The notes beneath the pieces are model-generated. The model worked only from the letters and a program-made list of their open reading frames with translations, did no database searches and had not been told where the DNA came from. From Candidatus Protoclostridium gallicola (lineage in GTDB: Bacteria; Bacillota; Clostridia; Christensenellales; Pumilibacteraceae), in assembly GCA_904387375.1 (NCBI GenBank), contig CAJFLE010000008.1, positions 124,001 through 188,000 of the forward strand: DNA of 64,000 bases, written 5' to 3'. A program made the translations under genes and the position numbers. Of the stretch, positions 51,014 to 59,975 are shown in pieces (within the stretch, counting starts at the first letter, position 1; each line of letters starts with the position of its first letter).

Positions 51014-53980
51014 TCAGTTATTCATCGCTCCGTGAGCTTTGCCGTCGCGCTTTTTCAGCACTACGGACACGACGATCATGGCGATGCCCGCGGCTGTGAG
51101 TACGGCAAAGACGACTATCAGCGTTATGAGGCCGACCTGCCACCAGGGCATGATTTCCACGACCCGCGCATTGGCGGACAGACCGTTCATTGCCGCGCTA
51201 CGGGACGAACCGTACAGCATTCTGTGAGCGGCTTCGACGAGAGCGTTGACGATTACGGGGTCGTTGCGGTAGAGGTCGCTGGTAAGCAGACCGTACGAGT
51301 ACGGGTTGAGCGTGGTGTGCAGCCACATCGTCGTACCGCCGAGCAGACCGTCGATGACGTCCTGATGGTCGACTTCGTACATATCCGTGACGATATTGCC
51401 TTCGAAGCCGCACTCGTTGTAGAGGAAGCCGAGCTGCGAGCCGTAGTGTTCGCCCGACCAAAGCATGCCTATGCGGTTGAACGAGTTCATGAAGCCCATT
51501 CCGCCGAACAGCGTCACCGTGTATTCGAAGCCGGGCAGATAGGTTTCGCGGATCGTCTGCTCGTTCGCCCAGGTGGCGATGCCGTGTCTGTGGTCTTCCT
51601 GATCGTTGAGGAAGTAGTGCTTGCAGAAGCATACGCTGCCCATTTCGGTCATGCCCTTGACGGCATATCCGCAAGCCATACCCGTGATGTAAGCGTCTTC
51701 AGAGAAGTATTCGCCGTTACGTCCGGAGTACGGAGAACGGTGGATGTTGGGGCTGAAACCGTAAAGTCCGACGGCCTTGACCGTGTCGGTGGACGCGTGC
51801 AGGTTCTGTTCGCCCTCGATAATGCCGATTCTGTACATTATATCGCTGTTGAACGTAGCCGCGCGCATGTCGCCGGACGGGAAGTCGGTGCCGAGCAATC
51901 CGGTAGCGGTGAACGGATTGACGCGGCCCATCGACGAATCCTGGTCGGTCTGCTGCAGTTTGCCCACGCTGCCGACCGCGCGCGAACCGTACCAGCAGTC
52001 CATAACCAGCGCGGCGGTTTCCTCGTAAGTCATCTGCTCGAGCAGTCTGTACCACATGGGATCGTCATAAGGCGTATCCATGAACATCGCGAGCGTAAGA
52101 CCGTTTCTGACGCCGAATTTGGGCATCTCGGTATTCGCCTGCTCCTCCGGATCCGCCACGTAAGTGACGGGACGGGCCTGATTGACCATGTCGTCGTTAT
52201 ACTTTACTCTGTACGTCTCGGTAGGCAGCGTCCCCTCCCAGTCGCTCCTCGAAACGTATGTGATGTCGTTGGTCTTGGACGCGGCCTCGTCCCTGTTGAG
52301 GTCGGCGACGTCGAAAAGGTTGACGACGTCCACGCCGGTGGCGTAAGACTTCGAGAAGATTTCGGTATCGCGCGAAGCCACGTTATAGGTATATACCAGA
52401 TCCGCATCGCCCGCGGCGTCCATCTTGCCGCCCGAAGTGCCGTAAGACTTCTTGGCGAGGATGTTGTTCACCGCGTCATGCGAGGAACCTGCGACCGTGA
52501 AGTAATAGTCGCCCTCGTCGAGGATATAGGTGCCCGCGCCGTTGGAGTCGTAAGTGCGCAGCTGCCACTTGGGAATGCTTATTTTGACGGTCTCGCTCTC
52601 GCCCGAACCGAGCGCTTCGGAGGTCTTGCCGAAACCGACCAGATTTACGGACGCCTGTTCGATGCCGTTGGTTTTTGCGTATTCGGTGTAAGGCTTCTGC
52701 AGATATATGAGCACCGAATGCTTGCCCGCGGGGCCGCTTTCGTTCTTGACGCTGACGCTGATTTCGAACTGTCCGTCGGCCTCGGTCACCGTGAAGCCGC
52801 TGTAAGACCAATCGGAGTACGACAGACCGTAGCCGAACGGATATGCGACATAACCGTCGTAATCGAATTCACCGGTCTTGGGCGTGCCCATGACGTAGTC
52901 TTCGTATCTCGTTTCGTAATACTTGTAGCCGAGATAAATGCCTTCCTGATAGACGACGCTGTCATCCCAGTCGTCGCCCTGCGGGTTATCGTTATACTCG
53001 TAATTGAGGCGTTTGACTTCGTCCACGAGGCTCGCCGTGGCGCCGGAAAGATCGCCGTCCACCGCGCCGTAGTTTTTCATGACCGGATTGTCCATATTGT
53101 TCATGTACACGGTATCCACCAGTCTGCCCGAAGGATTGACCGAGCCCTCGAGGATGTTGACGAGTCCCTCGGTGCCGTAATCCTTGCTTGCCTGACCCAT
53201 CCAGATGCAGGCGTCGATGCCGTACTGCGGATCGTTTATGAAATCGCCGTTAATCATATTGCTCGTGTTGATTATCACGAGTATTTTCTTGAACGCGCCC
53301 GAATCTTTGAGCGCTTTCACGCCCTTCATCATTTCGATCTCCGTGGTGGCTATATCGAGATAGTCGCCGTCGGGGAATTCGGTTGCATTCGCGGTATTGA
53401 GCGCCCAGCCGTTAGGATGCGCGCAGTCCGTGCCCTCGCCCGCGCGGCGGCCGAGCGTTATGATCGCCACGTCGCCCGACGCCGAGGATGCGGGAGCCGC
53501 CCATGCGGGCAGATTGACGGTCGTTCTCGCCGTCGATTTTGCGGCCGCATAGTAATCCCATACCTCTTCGTTCACGGTATATCCGGCCTCTTCAAGCTTC
53601 GTATTCAACGAAGTTATGTACTGAGGCCCGGCGTTGCCGAATACCGTGATGTTCTTATCCGAAGCCGTGAGCGGAAGCGCGCTCGCCTCGTTTTTGAGGA
53701 GCACGGTGCCCTCTTCGATAATGCTGCGGTAAAGATCCCTGCCGTCCTTAACGAGTTTCTCTTCCCCCGTCTGATCGTAAGTGTAGTCGCTCTTGAAGTA
53801 TTCGGTGTCGATGGTATCCTCGTCAACGCGCACGATGGTCGACGTTGCGGCATTGAGCATCGAGTTGATCGCCGGGGCGAAGTAGTTCGCGACGGCAGTG
53901 CCTATGATGAAAACCACCAATAAAAATGCGAACACTCCCGTCAGGATCGCCCATAAGAGCGTCTTTTTCAGAATTTTCAT
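51014..53980 (-). CDS. GH3 glycosidase, permuted domains, membrane anchor at both ends
   Basis: 988 aa. N-terminal membrane helix (AILTGVFAFLLVVFIIGTAV), GH3 alpha/beta sandwich (IEEGTVLLKNEASALPL), fibronectin-like domain (GKHSVLIYLQKPY, about 423), then the TIM barrel with CKHYFLNDQEDHRHG (about 793) and GNIVTDMYEVD, whose Asp (about 865) is the presumed nucleophile. IMPWWQVGL introduces the C-terminal membrane helix, as LPWWQGL does in the 5.5-kb paralogue, and a short basic tail follows. It is the first gene of module C. ATG 53980 has AGGAGG. All core motifs of this GH3 subgroup are kept. Confidence 0.9.
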   Translation of the reverse strand: MKILKKTLLWAILTGVFAFLLVVFIIGTAVANYFAPAINSMLNAATSTIVRVDEDTIDTEYFKSDYTYDQTGEEKLVKDGRDLYRSIIEEGTVLLKNEASALPLTASDKNITVFGNAGPQYITSLNTKLEEAGYTVNEEVWDYYAAAKSTARTTVNLPAWAAPASSASGDVAIITLGRRAGEGTDCAHPNGWALNTANATEFPDGDYLDIATTEIEMMKGVKALKDSGAFKKILVIINTSNMINGDFINDPQYGIDACIWMGQASKDYGTEGLVNILEGSVNPSGRLVDTVYMNNMDNPVMKNYGAVDGDLSGATASLVDEVKRLNYEYNDNPQGDDWDDSVVYQEGIYLGYKYYETRYEDYVMGTPKTGEFDYDGYVAYPFGYGLSYSDWSYSGFTVTEADGQFEISVSVKNESGPAGKHSVLIYLQKPYTEYAKTNGIEQASVNLVGFGKTSEALGSGESETVKISIPKWQLRTYDSNGAGTYILDEGDYYFTVAGSSHDAVNNILAKKSYGTSGGKMDAAGDADLVYTYNVASRDTEIFSKSYATGVDVVNLFDVADLNRDEAASKTNDITYVSRSDWEGTLPTETYRVKYNDDMVNQARPVTYVADPEEQANTEMPKFGVRNGLTLAMFMDTPYDDPMWYRLLEQMTYEETAALVMDCWYGSRAVGSVGKLQQTDQDSSMGRVNPFTATGLLGTDFPSGDMRAATFNSDIMYRIGIIEGEQNLHASTDTVKAVGLYGFSPNIHRSPYSGRNGEYFSEDAYITGMACGYAVKGMTEMGSVCFCKHYFLNDQEDHRHGIATWANEQTIRETYLPGFEYTVTLFGGMGFMNSFNRIGMLWSGEHYGSQLGFLYNECGFEGNIVTDMYEVDHQDVIDGLLGGTTMWLHTTLNPYSYGLLTSDLYRNDPVIVNALVEAAHRMLYGSSRSAAMNGLSANARVVEIMPWWQVGLITLIVVFAVLTAAGIAMIVVSVVLKKRDGKAHGAMNN

Positions 53981-54040
53981 TTTTTACCTCCTGTATATTT
54001 CCCGGTTCGTCGCCGCGCTGCCGGCTTGCGGGCGGCAAAA

Positions 54041-54178
54041 CAGGTATGCCACGGGTCGCGGCATACCTGCATTATAACACTGCTTTTGGGCTTTGGATTA
54101 TTTTTGTTACTTAACGCGGCAATACGGTTGCAACTTATCGCGCGTTTGCAATCCGTAACCGGAAAACGTCAATCCGTA
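54041..54178 (-). promoter_or_regulatory. Module C GH3 promoter region with repeats
   Basis: A minus-strand extended -10 TGTTATAAT (hexamer 54071-54076) is followed by a 10-bp inverted repeat (caggtatgcc, 54041-54069). Upstream, caatccgta occurs twice 21 bp apart (54149 and 54170), a LytTR-like period, but about 73 bp from the -10, further than in modules A and B. A third partial copy (caatacg) is at 54120. The operator call is therefore less certain. Confidence 0.45.
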
Positions 54179-54192
54179 CCGACGGCATAAAA

Positions 54193-54236
54193 ACGGAACG
54201 CGCCAAGCGGCATAAGCCTGACCTGACGCGTTCCGT
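54193..54236 (-). terminator. Terminator of the pst-phoU operon
   Basis: On the minus strand acggaacgcg and cgcgttccgt form a 10-bp stem followed by TTTT; the 24-nt loop can fold further. It lies 25 bp after the phoU stop. Confidence 0.75.
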
Positions 54237-54260
54237 ATTATAGAGTATGTGTGGGCTTGT

Positions 54261-54896
54261 TTACGCCGGCTTTTTGGTGCCGGTAACCACGTACGACGTC
54301 CATTCCGCGATATTGGTCGCGTGGTCGCCGATACGTTCGAGATACTTGCCGATCATGAGCAGATTGAGCAGATCCTCAACGTCGTATCCGGATTTAACCC
54401 AGTCGGACAGTTTGAGCTTGAGTTTATCGAATGCGGTGTCGACGGCGTCGTCGCGGGCGATGATCTTCTCCGCCCTGTCCAGATCGCGGCCGACGAAGGA
54501 TTCGAGCGCGCCGCGTATCATGAATTCGCAGTCAGCGGCCATTTCGTCAAGTTCCGGCACGTGTATTTCCGATTTGCACTTGCCGGCCGTTTCCGCAATG
54601 TCGCGCACCTGGTCGCCTATGCGTTCCATATCGACGACGATGTTCATGACGCTGACGATGAAGCGCATGTCCGAAGCGACGGGCTGCTGCGTGAGCAGAA
54701 GCAGGCTGCACAGCCTGTCTATCTCGTCCAGCTTGACGTCGGTGCGGCCTTCGACTTTTGTCGCGTCCCTGATGCTTTCGGCGCTGCGGGAAGCAATGGC
54801 CTCGCGCGCGTCCTTGAAACCGCTTATGATCAGCCCGCCCATTTTGCCGAGCAGATCCTCCAGCTCGCTGAGCTGCTGCATATAATGAGTTCTCAT
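54261..54896 (-). CDS. phoU: Phosphate transport regulator PhoU
   Basis: 211 aa, two copies of the three-helix PhoU domain. Typical stretches are [20 protein letters not shown] at the start, [21 protein letters not shown] and the second-half [19 protein letters not shown], with the metal-binding E.xxD.xxR pattern. It links phosphate transport to the Pho two-component system. Its ATG overlaps the pstB stop (ATGA at 54893-54896). Last gene of the operon. Confidence 0.95.
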   Translation of the reverse strand: MRTHYMQQLSELEDLLGKMGGLIISGFKDAREAIASRSAESIRDATKVEGRTDVKLDEIDRLCSLLLLTQQPVASDMRFIVSVMNIVVDMERIGDQVRDIAETAGKCKSEIHVPELDEMAADCEFMIRGALESFVGRDLDRAEKIIARDDAVDTAFDKLKLKLSDWVKSGYDVEDLLNLLMIGKYLERIGDHATNIAEWTSYVVTGTKKPA

Positions 54897-55714
54897 CCGA
54901 ACCTCCCTGAGATGTATCTTTCTGTTTCCGCCTTGACGGGCGCGGAGAATATCTGCTGCGTTTCTCCGTACTCGATTACTTCGCCGAGCAGGAAGAACGC
55001 CGTCTTATCCGATATACGCGCCGCCTGCTGCATGTTGTGAGTGACTATGACTATGGTGACAGACTTTTTCAGTTCGTCGCACAGCTCCTCGATTTTACCC
55101 GTGGAAATGGGGTCGAGCGCGCTCGTGGGTTCGTCCATGAGGAGTATCGCCGGATCCGCCGCCAGGGCGCGAGCGATGCACAGACGCTGCTGCTGTCCGC
55201 CGGACAGGCCGAGCGCCGATTTGTTGAGTCTGTCTTTCAGTTCGTCCCACATAGCGGCTTTACGGAGCGAGCTCTCGACTATGCCGTCGAGCGTCTTTTT
55301 GTCCCTGATGCCGAATATGCGCGGCGCATACGCTATATTGTCGTAAACGCTCTTCGGGAACGGATTGGGTTTCTGGAAGACCATTCCGACGTTTTTGCGG
55401 AGCATGGGGAGATTGACGCCGGGAGCGTATATGTCCTGGCCGCCTATCTCTATCTTGCCCGTTATTCTGCAACCCGGGACGAGATCGTTCATGCGGTTGA
55501 GTGACTTGAGCACCGTGCTTTTGCCGCAGCCCGAAGGCCCTATGAACGCAGTTATCTCTCCCTTCTTTATTTCCAGCGAAACGTCCTTGATGGCATGGAA
55601 CTGGGTATACCACAGATCCATGTGATCGATGTTTATGGCGACGTCGCGCGTGAAATCGAAATCTTTTACGCTGTTTTTAGTTTTATCTTTTCTTTCGGTT
55701 TTTTTGTTTTCCAT
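54893..55714 (-). CDS. pstB: Phosphate ABC transporter ATP-binding protein
   Basis: 273 aa. Walker A is [10 protein letters not shown], the ABC signature LSGGQQQRL, Walker [12 protein letters not shown], and the switch His is in VIVTHNMQQ. About 22 extra charged residues precede the domain ([15 protein letters not shown]). The gene begins 49 bp before the end of pstCA; GGAG in front of ATG 55714 supports this long overlap. It powers phosphate import through the fused permease upstream. Confidence 0.95.
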   Translation of the reverse strand: MENKKTERKDKTKNSVKDFDFTRDVAINIDHMDLWYTQFHAIKDVSLEIKKGEITAFIGPSGCGKSTVLKSLNRMNDLVPGCRITGKIEIGGQDIYAPGVNLPMLRKNVGMVFQKPNPFPKSVYDNIAYAPRIFGIRDKKTLDGIVESSLRKAAMWDELKDRLNKSALGLSGGQQQRLCIARALAADPAILLMDEPTSALDPISTGKIEELCDELKKSVTIVIVTHNMQQAARISDKTAFFLLGEVIEYGETQQIFSAPVKAETERYISGRFG

Positions 55715-57480
55715 TTTCTCTCTCCGCCGAGGAAATATTCTATAAGGCCGAGCGCCACGTAAATGGCGACTACGAGTATTATGAGTATAAACGCCATCGC
55801 ATACGCCTTATTCGCATCGGTTGCCGTACGTCCTTCCGTCGCAAAGGTATAGACCATGACCGAGAACGTGCCGCCCGGGCTGAGCAGCCAGTTCGAAGGA
55901 AAGTTGCGCGTACTGCCCGACGTGAACAGAAGCGCAGCCGATTCGCCTACTATACGTCCGATGGACAGCACTCCTGCCGTCAGCATTCCCGCCAGCGCCT
56001 GAGGCAGTATGACGTGCATCAGCGTATACAGCTTGCTCGCGCCGCATGCCAGACTGGCCTCGCGCAGCGAGTCCGGAATCGCGATCAGACTTTCCTCGAC
56101 CGAACGCACTATCGTCGGCAGTATCATCAGCGACATGGTCAGTCCGCCGGCGAGCAGACTGTATTTCAGTCCCATCAGATTGACGAACAGTATATTGCCG
56201 AACAGACCGAATATGATGGACGGAATGCCCGAAAGCGTATCCGTAAACAGTCGTATTGCCCTGACTATCTTGCTGCCGGGTTTCGCGTACTCGTTCAGAT
56301 ATACCGCGGCGCACGTGCCTATGGGGAAAGCTATTATCAAAGAAATGAAGATGATCGTAAACGTGTTTACGAAAGCCGGCCATATCGCGGGCGTCGAGCC
56401 GTCTATGCCGAATACGTATCCTATGTTCGGCACGCCTCTTATTATAACATAAAGCAATATTCCCACCAAGGAAATCAGCACTATCGCCGACAAAACATAG
56501 CTTACGTATTTGCCTATGACGCTGAACAGGCCTTTCTGCCGGTATTCCGCTTTAGTGTCCGTCACTCCCGCCATTTTCCGGAGCCGCGCGCTGCCTTTCG
56601 AATCCTTTTTGAGGAAGCTGATCGAAAGATTTATTATGAGTATGAATACGAGCAGCACGAAACCGGTGGCGATGAGCGCATTGCGGTGAAGACCGGACGC
56701 ATAGCTCATTTCCAGAGCGATGTTCGCGGTCAGCGTTCTTATGCTGGAAAGCAGTCCGCTGGGAAAACTGGTGGAGTTTCCGCACACCATGATAACCGCC
56801 ATCGTCTCGCCTATCGCGCGGCCGGTGCCCATAATCAAACCGGATATGACGCCGGAGCGCGCCGCAGGAAGCATGACCGTGAATATAGCCTGTTCCTTGG
56901 TGGCTCCGAGCGCGAGCGCGCCTTCGTAATAGGGCTCGGGTACGCTTCTGAGCGCGTTCTTGGACATGCTGGCAACCGTCGGCAGTATCATGAGCATTAG
57001 CACGAGGCTGCTCGGCAGTATGCCCGATCCGCTGTCGGTGTTGAACATTACGCGCAGCGCCGGCACCAGCACCGTCATTCCGAAGAAGCCGAATATGACC
57101 GACGGTACGCCCGCGAACACGTTTATAATCTGTTCGAACGGTTTTTTGAACTTTTCGGGGCACCAGTATACGAGGAACAGCGCCGCAAATACGCCGAGAA
57201 TGCCGCCGAGGATGAGCGCGCCGAACGTGACGCACAGCGACCCTACGAGCATGGGCAGTATGCCGAATCTTTCGGAAGCTTCCAGGTTAGTGTTCGTCGG
57301 GTTCCAGTTCGTGCCGAAAAGGAAATTGAACACTCCGATTTCGGCCAGCGCTGGTATCGACGATACGAGTATGAATATTATTATTCCGAATACCGCCACA
57401 ATGGAAAAGGCGGCGCAGGCAAAGAATACCCACTTTTCCGCCATTCCGTTGTGTGAGGCTTTTTTCTCAACCTTTTTCAT
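55666..57480 (-). CDS. Fused phosphate permease PstC-PstA
   Basis: 604 aa that hold both permease subunits in one chain. The N-terminal half (to about 300) is PstC-like, with its large first loop, [12 protein letters not shown] and the EAA loop [15 protein letters not shown]. The C-terminal half (from about 320) is PstA-like, with [13 protein letters not shown] and [20 protein letters not shown]. They are usually separate genes of about 300 residues each; here no stop or start lies between them, and a linker of some 25 polar residues ([15 protein letters not shown]) joins them on the cytoplasmic side. About twelve membrane helices. The ATG is 19 bp after the pstS stop. Confidence 0.93.
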   Translation of the reverse strand: MKKVEKKASHNGMAEKWVFFACAAFSIVAVFGIIIFILVSSIPALAEIGVFNFLFGTNWNPTNTNLEASERFGILPMLVGSLCVTFGALILGGILGVFAALFLVYWCPEKFKKPFEQIINVFAGVPSVIFGFFGMTVLVPALRVMFNTDSGSGILPSSLVLMLMILPTVASMSKNALRSVPEPYYEGALALGATKEQAIFTVMLPAARSGVISGLIMGTGRAIGETMAVIMVCGNSTSFPSGLLSSIRTLTANIALEMSYASGLHRNALIATGFVLLVFILIINLSISFLKKDSKGSARLRKMAGVTDTKAEYRQKGLFSVIGKYVSYVLSAIVLISLVGILLYVIIRGVPNIGYVFGIDGSTPAIWPAFVNTFTIIFISLIIAFPIGTCAAVYLNEYAKPGSKIVRAIRLFTDTLSGIPSIIFGLFGNILFVNLMGLKYSLLAGGLTMSLMILPTIVRSVEESLIAIPDSLREASLACGASKLYTLMHVILPQALAGMLTAGVLSIGRIVGESAALLFTSGSTRNFPSNWLLSPGGTFSVMVYTFATEGRTATDANKAYAMAFILIILVVAIYVALGLIEYFLGGERKWKTKKPKEKIKLKTA

Positions 57481-57499
57481 GTAAGTAAAGCCGTTGTTA

Positions 57500-58327
57500 T
57501 CAGATACTGATGTAACCTTCTGCGGTGACTATCGCCTGGCCTTCGTCGCTGAGAATGTAATCGACGAAATCCTGAGCCGCGTCGGTAAGTCCGCCTTCGG
57601 GTATCACGAGGTTAAACGGTCTGGACAGTTTGTACGTGCCGTTGGAAACGTTGTCCGTCGTTGCGGCTACGCCCTCGAAAGATACGGTCTTGATCGTGTC
57701 GTCGACGGAACCCATGGATATGTAACCGATGCTGTTTGCGTTGCCTGCCACGGACTCTTTGACGAGGTTGGTGCCGTTGAACAGGTCTATGCCTTCCGCA
57801 TATCCGTTAGTAAGCTCGGCAAGCGTCTCGTCGTCTGCATTGGCAATCAGCTCGTCGAACGCGCCGCGCGTACCCGAACCTGCCTCTCTGCCGTATGCGG
57901 TGGTGATAACCGTCTGTATAGCGGTGCGGCTTGCGTACATATCGTACACTTCCTGCATGGTAACGTTCGTGACGGTGCAGTCTTTGTGAACGATGAGCGC
58001 GATACCGTCGTCTGCGATCTTGGTCGCGGTCACACCCGATTTGGTTTCTTCGTCCGTAAGCTCACGGGACGCCATACCGAAGTCAACGGTTCCGTTGATA
58101 GCGTCGGTAACGCCGGCGCTGCTGCCCGACTCGGTAACGTTGATCGTCACATCATGATCTTCGTTATATGCGTCGATCAACTTCTCCATAAGAGGGGAAA
58201 CGGACGTCGATCCCGAGATATTGATGGTCGTTTCGCCGCAGCCCGTGAATGCCACGGTAGCGAAACATACCGTAAGTGCGGCAACTGCTACGAGCAGAAC
58301 TGCCATGATTTTGCTTTTCGTTTTCAT
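57500..58327 (-). CDS. pstS: Phosphate-binding lipoprotein PstS
   Basis: 275 aa from ATG 58327 (AAGGAG nine bases upstream; the ORF-track ATG at 58345 precedes that RBS). The signal peptide ends in a lipobox-like FTGC. The phosphate-binding loop ISGSTSVSPLMEKL follows, with MASRELTDEE and GREAGSGTRGAFDEL as further ligand residues. It captures phosphate outside the cell and delivers it to PstCA. The Pho box directly upstream predicts induction in phosphate starvation. Confidence 0.95.
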   Translation of the reverse strand: MKTKSKIMAVLLVAVAALTVCFATVAFTGCGETTINISGSTSVSPLMEKLIDAYNEDHDVTINVTESGSSAGVTDAINGTVDFGMASRELTDEETKSGVTATKIADDGIALIVHKDCTVTNVTMQEVYDMYASRTAIQTVITTAYGREAGSGTRGAFDELIANADDETLAELTNGYAEGIDLFNGTNLVKESVAGNANSIGYISMGSVDDTIKTVSFEGVAATTDNVSNGTYKLSRPFNLVIPEGGLTDAAQDFVDYILSDEGQAIVTAEGYISI

Positions 58328-58357
58328 TTCTTCTGTCTCCTTCATTTAAGTACCCCT

Positions 58358-58422
58358 ATTTTAACATCAACTTGTAACAAAGTTGTTTCAAATTGTAAAC
58401 AACTTGTAAACTTTTTGTAAAC
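58358..58422 (-). promoter_or_regulatory. Pho box with five direct repeats upstream of pstS
   Basis: On the minus strand TTTACA-like hexamers recur at 10-11-bp steps (plus-strand tgtaaa/tgtaac/tgtttc at 58373, 58384, 58394, 58405 and 58416), the arrangement bound by PhoP in Bacillota. A -10-like TAAAAT lies at 58358-58363 beside the last repeat. Binding of a PhoP/PhoB-type regulator is inferred; its gene is not in the window. Confidence 0.85.
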
Positions 58423-58531
58423 TCTTTTTTACAAATGTGATGAAACGGTGAAAATTATGATAGGAAGGTGAAAGCAAAATAAAGTATAAGAAATTCTAAT
58501 CCGATTATAATCTTATGAGCGAAAGAAAATA

Positions 58532-58560
58532 TTGCTTTTTGTTTCCTCGTCTGTTATACT
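58532..58560 (+). promoter_or_regulatory. Promoter of the flippase-like/GT8 operon
   Basis: TTGCTT (58532-58537), 17-bp spacer, TATACT (58555-58560) with an upstream TG (extended -10). It lies about 80 bp before the ATG at 58644. The rest of this intergenic stretch (58423-58643) shows no other clear feature. Confidence 0.65.
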
Positions 58561-58643
58561 TAATTACGGCAGTCACGGCGGACGTTTTCTGCCGGAGACT
58601 CATATCTCCGTTTATATATTATATATAATGAAAAGGAAATCAC

Positions 58644-59975
58644 ATGGCTGAACAGGCAAAAAAGAAGAAGCGCGGTAAAATAGCGCTGTATATCGTATAC
58701 GGAGCTCTGACCGTATTCGTGCTCGTACTCATACTCTCGCTGAACAACATAGGAGAAATCCTCGATACGTTGGCGACGGCGCACGTCGGATACGTATTCG
58801 CGGCGCTGGGAATGCTGCTGCTCTATCTGGCGCTCAGTCCGCTGTCGCTGTGCATGCTGACGCGCTCGCGCAAGAACAAAATTTCTTTCGGCAAGACGTA
58901 CGTCATCGGCATGACTGAACACTTTTTCAACGGCATCACTCCCTTCTCGACGGGCGGCCAGCCTTTCCAGGCGTATTCCTACGCGCGCTCGGGCGTAAAA
59001 GTGTCCGAATCCACAAGCCTGCTTATCATGAACTTCCTCGTCATGATGATAGCGTCCAACATCTTCGCCGCCTGCGCGCTGTTCTACTTCACGCGCTTTG
59101 CGCTCAATGCGGCGATGACTGTCGTGGCAATCGTCGGATTTTCCATAAACTTCGCCGTGCTGCTCTGCACCGTCGTTATCGCGACGAGCAAAACGGTGCG
59201 CCGTTTTCTGATGTGGTGCGTGCGTCTGCTGTGCAAGATCAAGTTCATCGGCAAATTTTTAAAGCCTCAGGAAGAAAAGCTCGCCGCGTATTTCGAGCAG
59301 GTGCAGATAGTTTTCAAGGATCTCGCGAAAAAGCCGATAACCTTCACCGGCTGTCTGGTTGCGAAACTCGCCGCTTTCGCCGCGCAGTACGCGATAACGT
59401 TTTTCATTATCCGCGCGCTGCACATAGACGTGGGCTGGGATCAGATGTTTTTCGTAATGTGCGGCACTGCGTTCGCCACGACGATGTGCGTGTTCCTCCC
59501 CACCCCCGGCGCCAGCGGCGGCGTCGAACTGGCGTTTGCCATGGTTTTCTCGTCCATAATAGGCACGAGCACGGAACCCGGCTCGGTGGCGTACGGCGGC
59601 ATGCTCATGTGGCGGCTCATGACCTATTATCTCGCGATGCTCATCAGCCTGATGTTCTATCTCGGATTCGAAATCCAGTATAACGTGGCGCGCAGACGCG
59701 GCGAAGCGATAGAAGTCGCGGAAGAAGCCGACGGACAGCCCGTCCCCGCGACGGAAAGCGCGCAGCCAGAACTTCCCTACGTCGAAATGCCTGCCGAAAC
59801 CGAAGAACCGGCTCCGGCAGAAACCGGAAACGCAGAGTCCGCGGAGATCACCGAAACCGCGTTAAATCCGGTACCGGAAACCGCCGCCGTAACAGAAAAC
59901 GACGCGGTCGAAGCGCACAAAGAAAACGCGGCTCCGGAAGAGAACGAAAATACCGATAAAGGGGAACAATTTTGA
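58644..59975 (+). CDS. LPG-synthase-TM/flippase-like membrane protein with acidic tail
   Basis: 443 aa. About eight membrane helices make up residues 15-350 and match the lysylphosphatidylglycerol synthase transmembrane family (UPF0104), with GGQPFQAYSYARSGV and LPTPGASGGVELAF as signatures. The C-terminal catalytic domain of true MprF is absent, so a lipid or lipid-linked sugar transport role is more likely than lysyl transfer. The last 85 residues are low-complexity Glu/Ala/Pro. The stop overlaps the TTG start of a GT8 gene, so a joint role in glycolipid or surface sugar assembly is likely but unproven. Confidence 0.85.
   Translation: MAEQAKKKKRGKIALYIVYGALTVFVLVLILSLNNIGEILDTLATAHVGYVFAALGMLLLYLALSPLSLCMLTRSRKNKISFGKTYVIGMTEHFFNGITPFSTGGQPFQAYSYARSGVKVSESTSLLIMNFLVMMIASNIFAACALFYFTRFALNAAMTVVAIVGFSINFAVLLCTVVIATSKTVRRFLMWCVRLLCKIKFIGKFLKPQEEKLAAYFEQVQIVFKDLAKKPITFTGCLVAKLAAFAAQYAITFFIIRALHIDVGWDQMFFVMCGTAFATTMCVFLPTPGASGGVELAFAMVFSSIIGTSTEPGSVAYGGMLMWRLMTYYLAMLISLMFYLGFEIQYNVARRRGEAIEVAEEADGQPVPATESAQPELPYVEMPAETEEPAPAETGNAESAEITETALNPVPETAAVTENDAVEAHKENAAPEENENTDKGEQF

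Noticed and set aside
51032-53923. 963-aa plus-strand ORF antisense to the module C GH3
   Set aside because: Same type of codon-bias shadow; no domain, no promoter. The opposite strand encodes an intact enzyme.
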